Below, piece by piece: positions 6,021 through 7,106 of a stretch of 7,106 nt of DNA. The notes beneath the pieces are model-generated. The model worked only from the letters and a program-made list of their open reading frames with translations. It was not told where the DNA came from and made no database searches. Both the position numbers and the translations under genes were made by a program. The stretch lies in assembly GCA_038124645.1 (NCBI GenBank), contig JAYPCI010000024.1, positions 1-7,106 on the forward strand, in the 5' to 3' direction. The stretch comes from JAYPCI01 sp038124645. GTDB lineage: Bacteria; Pseudomonadota; Alphaproteobacteria; Pelagibacterales; Pelagibacteraceae. Within the stretch, counting starts at the first letter, position 1. Every line of letters starts with the position of its first letter.

Positions 6021-7087
6021 TTAAATAACTTCTGTAATCCTTCTTTAGATGCATCACATATGCCTCTTTCTGTTATCAGTCCAGTAACATACTTAGCAGG
6101 TGTGATATCGAAAGCTAAATTCATAGCTTTACTTTTTTTTGGATAAATTAAAAATTTTTCAATTTCTCCTTTTTTATTAACTCCCTCAATATGTGATAGT
6201 TCTTCGCTGTTTCTTTCCTCGATAGGTATGTCTTTTGCTTCTTTTATTTTCCAGTCAATTGTTGAACTTGGCAGGGCTACATAAAAAGGAACGTTGTTAT
6301 CTTTAGCTGCTAAAGCTTTTAAATAAGTTCCAATTTTATTACAGACATCACCATTAGCTAAAGTTCGATCAGTTCCTACAATACACATATCAACTTGACC
6401 TCTTTGCATTAAGATCCCGCCGGTATTATCCGCAATGATGGTATTAGGAACACCTTCCTCGTTTAATTCATATGAAGTTAAATTGGCACCTTGATTTCTT
6501 GGTCTGGTCTCATCAACCCACACATGTACTTTAATTCCTTTTTGATGGGCATGATAAATTGGTGACGTGGCAGTGCCCCAATCAATGGTTGCTAGCCAAC
6601 CAGCATTACAATGCGTAAGAATATTTACAGTATCTTTTTTCTTTTTATAAATAGCCTCAATAATTTTTAAACCATGTTCACCAATACTTTTACAAAAGCC
6701 AATATCTTCCTCACAGATTGCTTTGGCTTCATTCAGAGCTAAAGTTAATATCGCTTTAGAATTAACCCCTTTAATTTTTTTCATCATTCGATCAACTGCC
6801 CATTTTAAATTGATCGCAGTTGGCCTTGAATTAATTAAATCTTCTGCAGCTTGATTAATAAAACTTAAATCATTTTTTTCGATAATTGCTAAAACTATTC
6901 CATATGCCGCAGTCCCACCTATTAAAGGAGCGCCTCTCACTTCCATCACTTTAATAGCATTAATTGCGTCTTTAACAGTTTTTAAATCTTTAATGATGAA
7001 TTGATGCGGAAGTTTTGTTTGATCAATAATTTTTACTTTATTGTCTTCAAACCAAATTGTTCTAAGTGCTTTACCATTTATTCGCAT
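6017..7087 (-). CDS. mtnA: S-methyl-5-thioribose-1-phosphate isomerase
   Basis: A 356-residue protein of normal MtnA length in the eIF2B-alpha-like isomerase family. It converts 5-methylthioribose-1-phosphate (from phosphorolysis of methylthioadenosine) to 5-methylthioribulose-1-phosphate in the cytoplasm. Seen: RGAPLIGGTAAYG (51-63) binding the sugar phosphate, THCNAG with catalytic Cys160, the DETRPRNQGANLTSYEL block (192-208), DNTGG (220-224), and GTDR with catalytic Asp240. Cys160 and Asp240 fall at the same numbers as in Bacillus subtilis MtnA. The start MRINGKALRTIWFED is the usual family N-terminus. Its TGA overlaps the aldolase ATG in ATGA, so the two are probably translationally coupled. 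No strong Shine-Dalgarno precedes its own ATG; a TAATG junction suggests that it too is coupled to an upstream gene beyond the window. Confidence 0.95.
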   Translation of the reverse strand: MRINGKALRTIWFEDNKVKIIDQTKLPHQFIIKDLKTVKDAINAIKVMEVRGAPLIGGTAAYGIVLAIIEKNDLSFINQAAEDLINSRPTAINLKWAVDRMMKKIKGVNSKAILTLALNEAKAICEEDIGFCKSIGEHGLKIIEAIYKKKKDTVNILTHCNAGWLATIDWGTATSPIYHAHQKGIKVHVWVDETRPRNQGANLTSYELNEEGVPNTIIADNTGGILMQRGQVDMCIVGTDRTLANGDVCNKIGTYLKALAAKDNNVPFYVALPSSTIDWKIKEAKDIPIEERNSEELSHIEGVNKKGEIEKFLIYPKKSKAMNLAFDITPAKYVTGLITERGICDASKEGLQKLFK

Positions 7088-7106
7088 TAACTTTTTTTAA
7101 GAACTC
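7087..7106 (-). CDS. Possible 3' tail of an upstream operon gene
   Basis: On the minus strand one frame at the window edge reads Val-Leu-Lys-Lys-Ser and then TAA, whose last A is the A of the mtnA ATG (TAATG). Such one-base stop-start overlaps are common in tight operons, as with the ATGA junction at the other end of mtnA. A methylthioadenosine phosphorylase (mtnP) would fit the pathway here, but the five visible residues do not identify it. A second frame is also open and would run 17 bases or so into mtnA. Confidence 0.25.

Noticed and set aside
1..7106. CRISPR array, tRNA, rRNA, insertion sequence or phage attachment site
   Set aside because: No regularly spaced repeats, tRNA-like cloverleaf, transposase motif or terminal inverted repeats were seen. 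The window is almost entirely protein-coding, with no gene-free stretch over 300 bases apart from what the N gap may hide.

Overview
This is a compact, AT-rich, gene-dense bacterial window from a draft assembly: it contains a 100-N scaffold gap at 3693-3792. Short spacers, overlapping genes (ATGA and TAATG junctions, a convergent overlap), low GC and the set of protein families fit a streamlined, probably marine, alphaproteobacterium-like organism. That placement is an inference from style and family resemblance; no rRNA or marker gene is present to prove it.

Left part, + strand (1-2698): the 3' end of a thioredoxin-fold (AhpC/TSA-type) protein, then a membrane-anchored SGNH/GDSL-like hydrolase whose start overlaps it by 10 bp, then a GT-B family 4 glycosyltransferase 9 bp further on. 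The SGNH gene is visibly more AT-rich than its neighbours. The glycosyltransferase gene converges on, and overlaps by 12 bp, a minus-strand family 9 (heptosyltransferase-type) glycosyltransferase at 2687-3616. A 10-bp perfect inverted repeat spans the two stop codons. These three genes look like a small cell-surface glycan module.

Right part, - strand (7106 down to the gap): a tight operon in the order [possible upstream gene tail] - mtnA - FucA/Ald2-type class II aldolase - fused speD-speE - nitrilase-family amidase (cut by the gap). The logic is metabolic. The fused SpeD-SpeE protein should decarboxylate S-adenosylmethionine and transfer the aminopropyl group to a polyamine, releasing 5'-methylthioadenosine (MTA). 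After MTA phosphorolysis (enzyme not in the window), MtnA isomerises methylthioribose-1-phosphate to methylthioribulose-1-phosphate. The aldolase would then cleave that to dihydroxyacetone phosphate and methylthioacetaldehyde, the DHAP shunt. The operon therefore appears to couple polyamine synthesis to disposal of its by-product, with carbon recovered but without the full methionine salvage cycle.

The most interesting item is the fusion itself. It has an apparently intact, self-processing AdoMet decarboxylase domain joined to an aminopropyltransferase domain. That second domain lacks the usual bacterial spermidine-synthase signature and resembles, from recalled sequence, the catalytic half of animal spermine synthase, an enzyme whose own N-terminal domain is a degenerate AdoMetDC fold.
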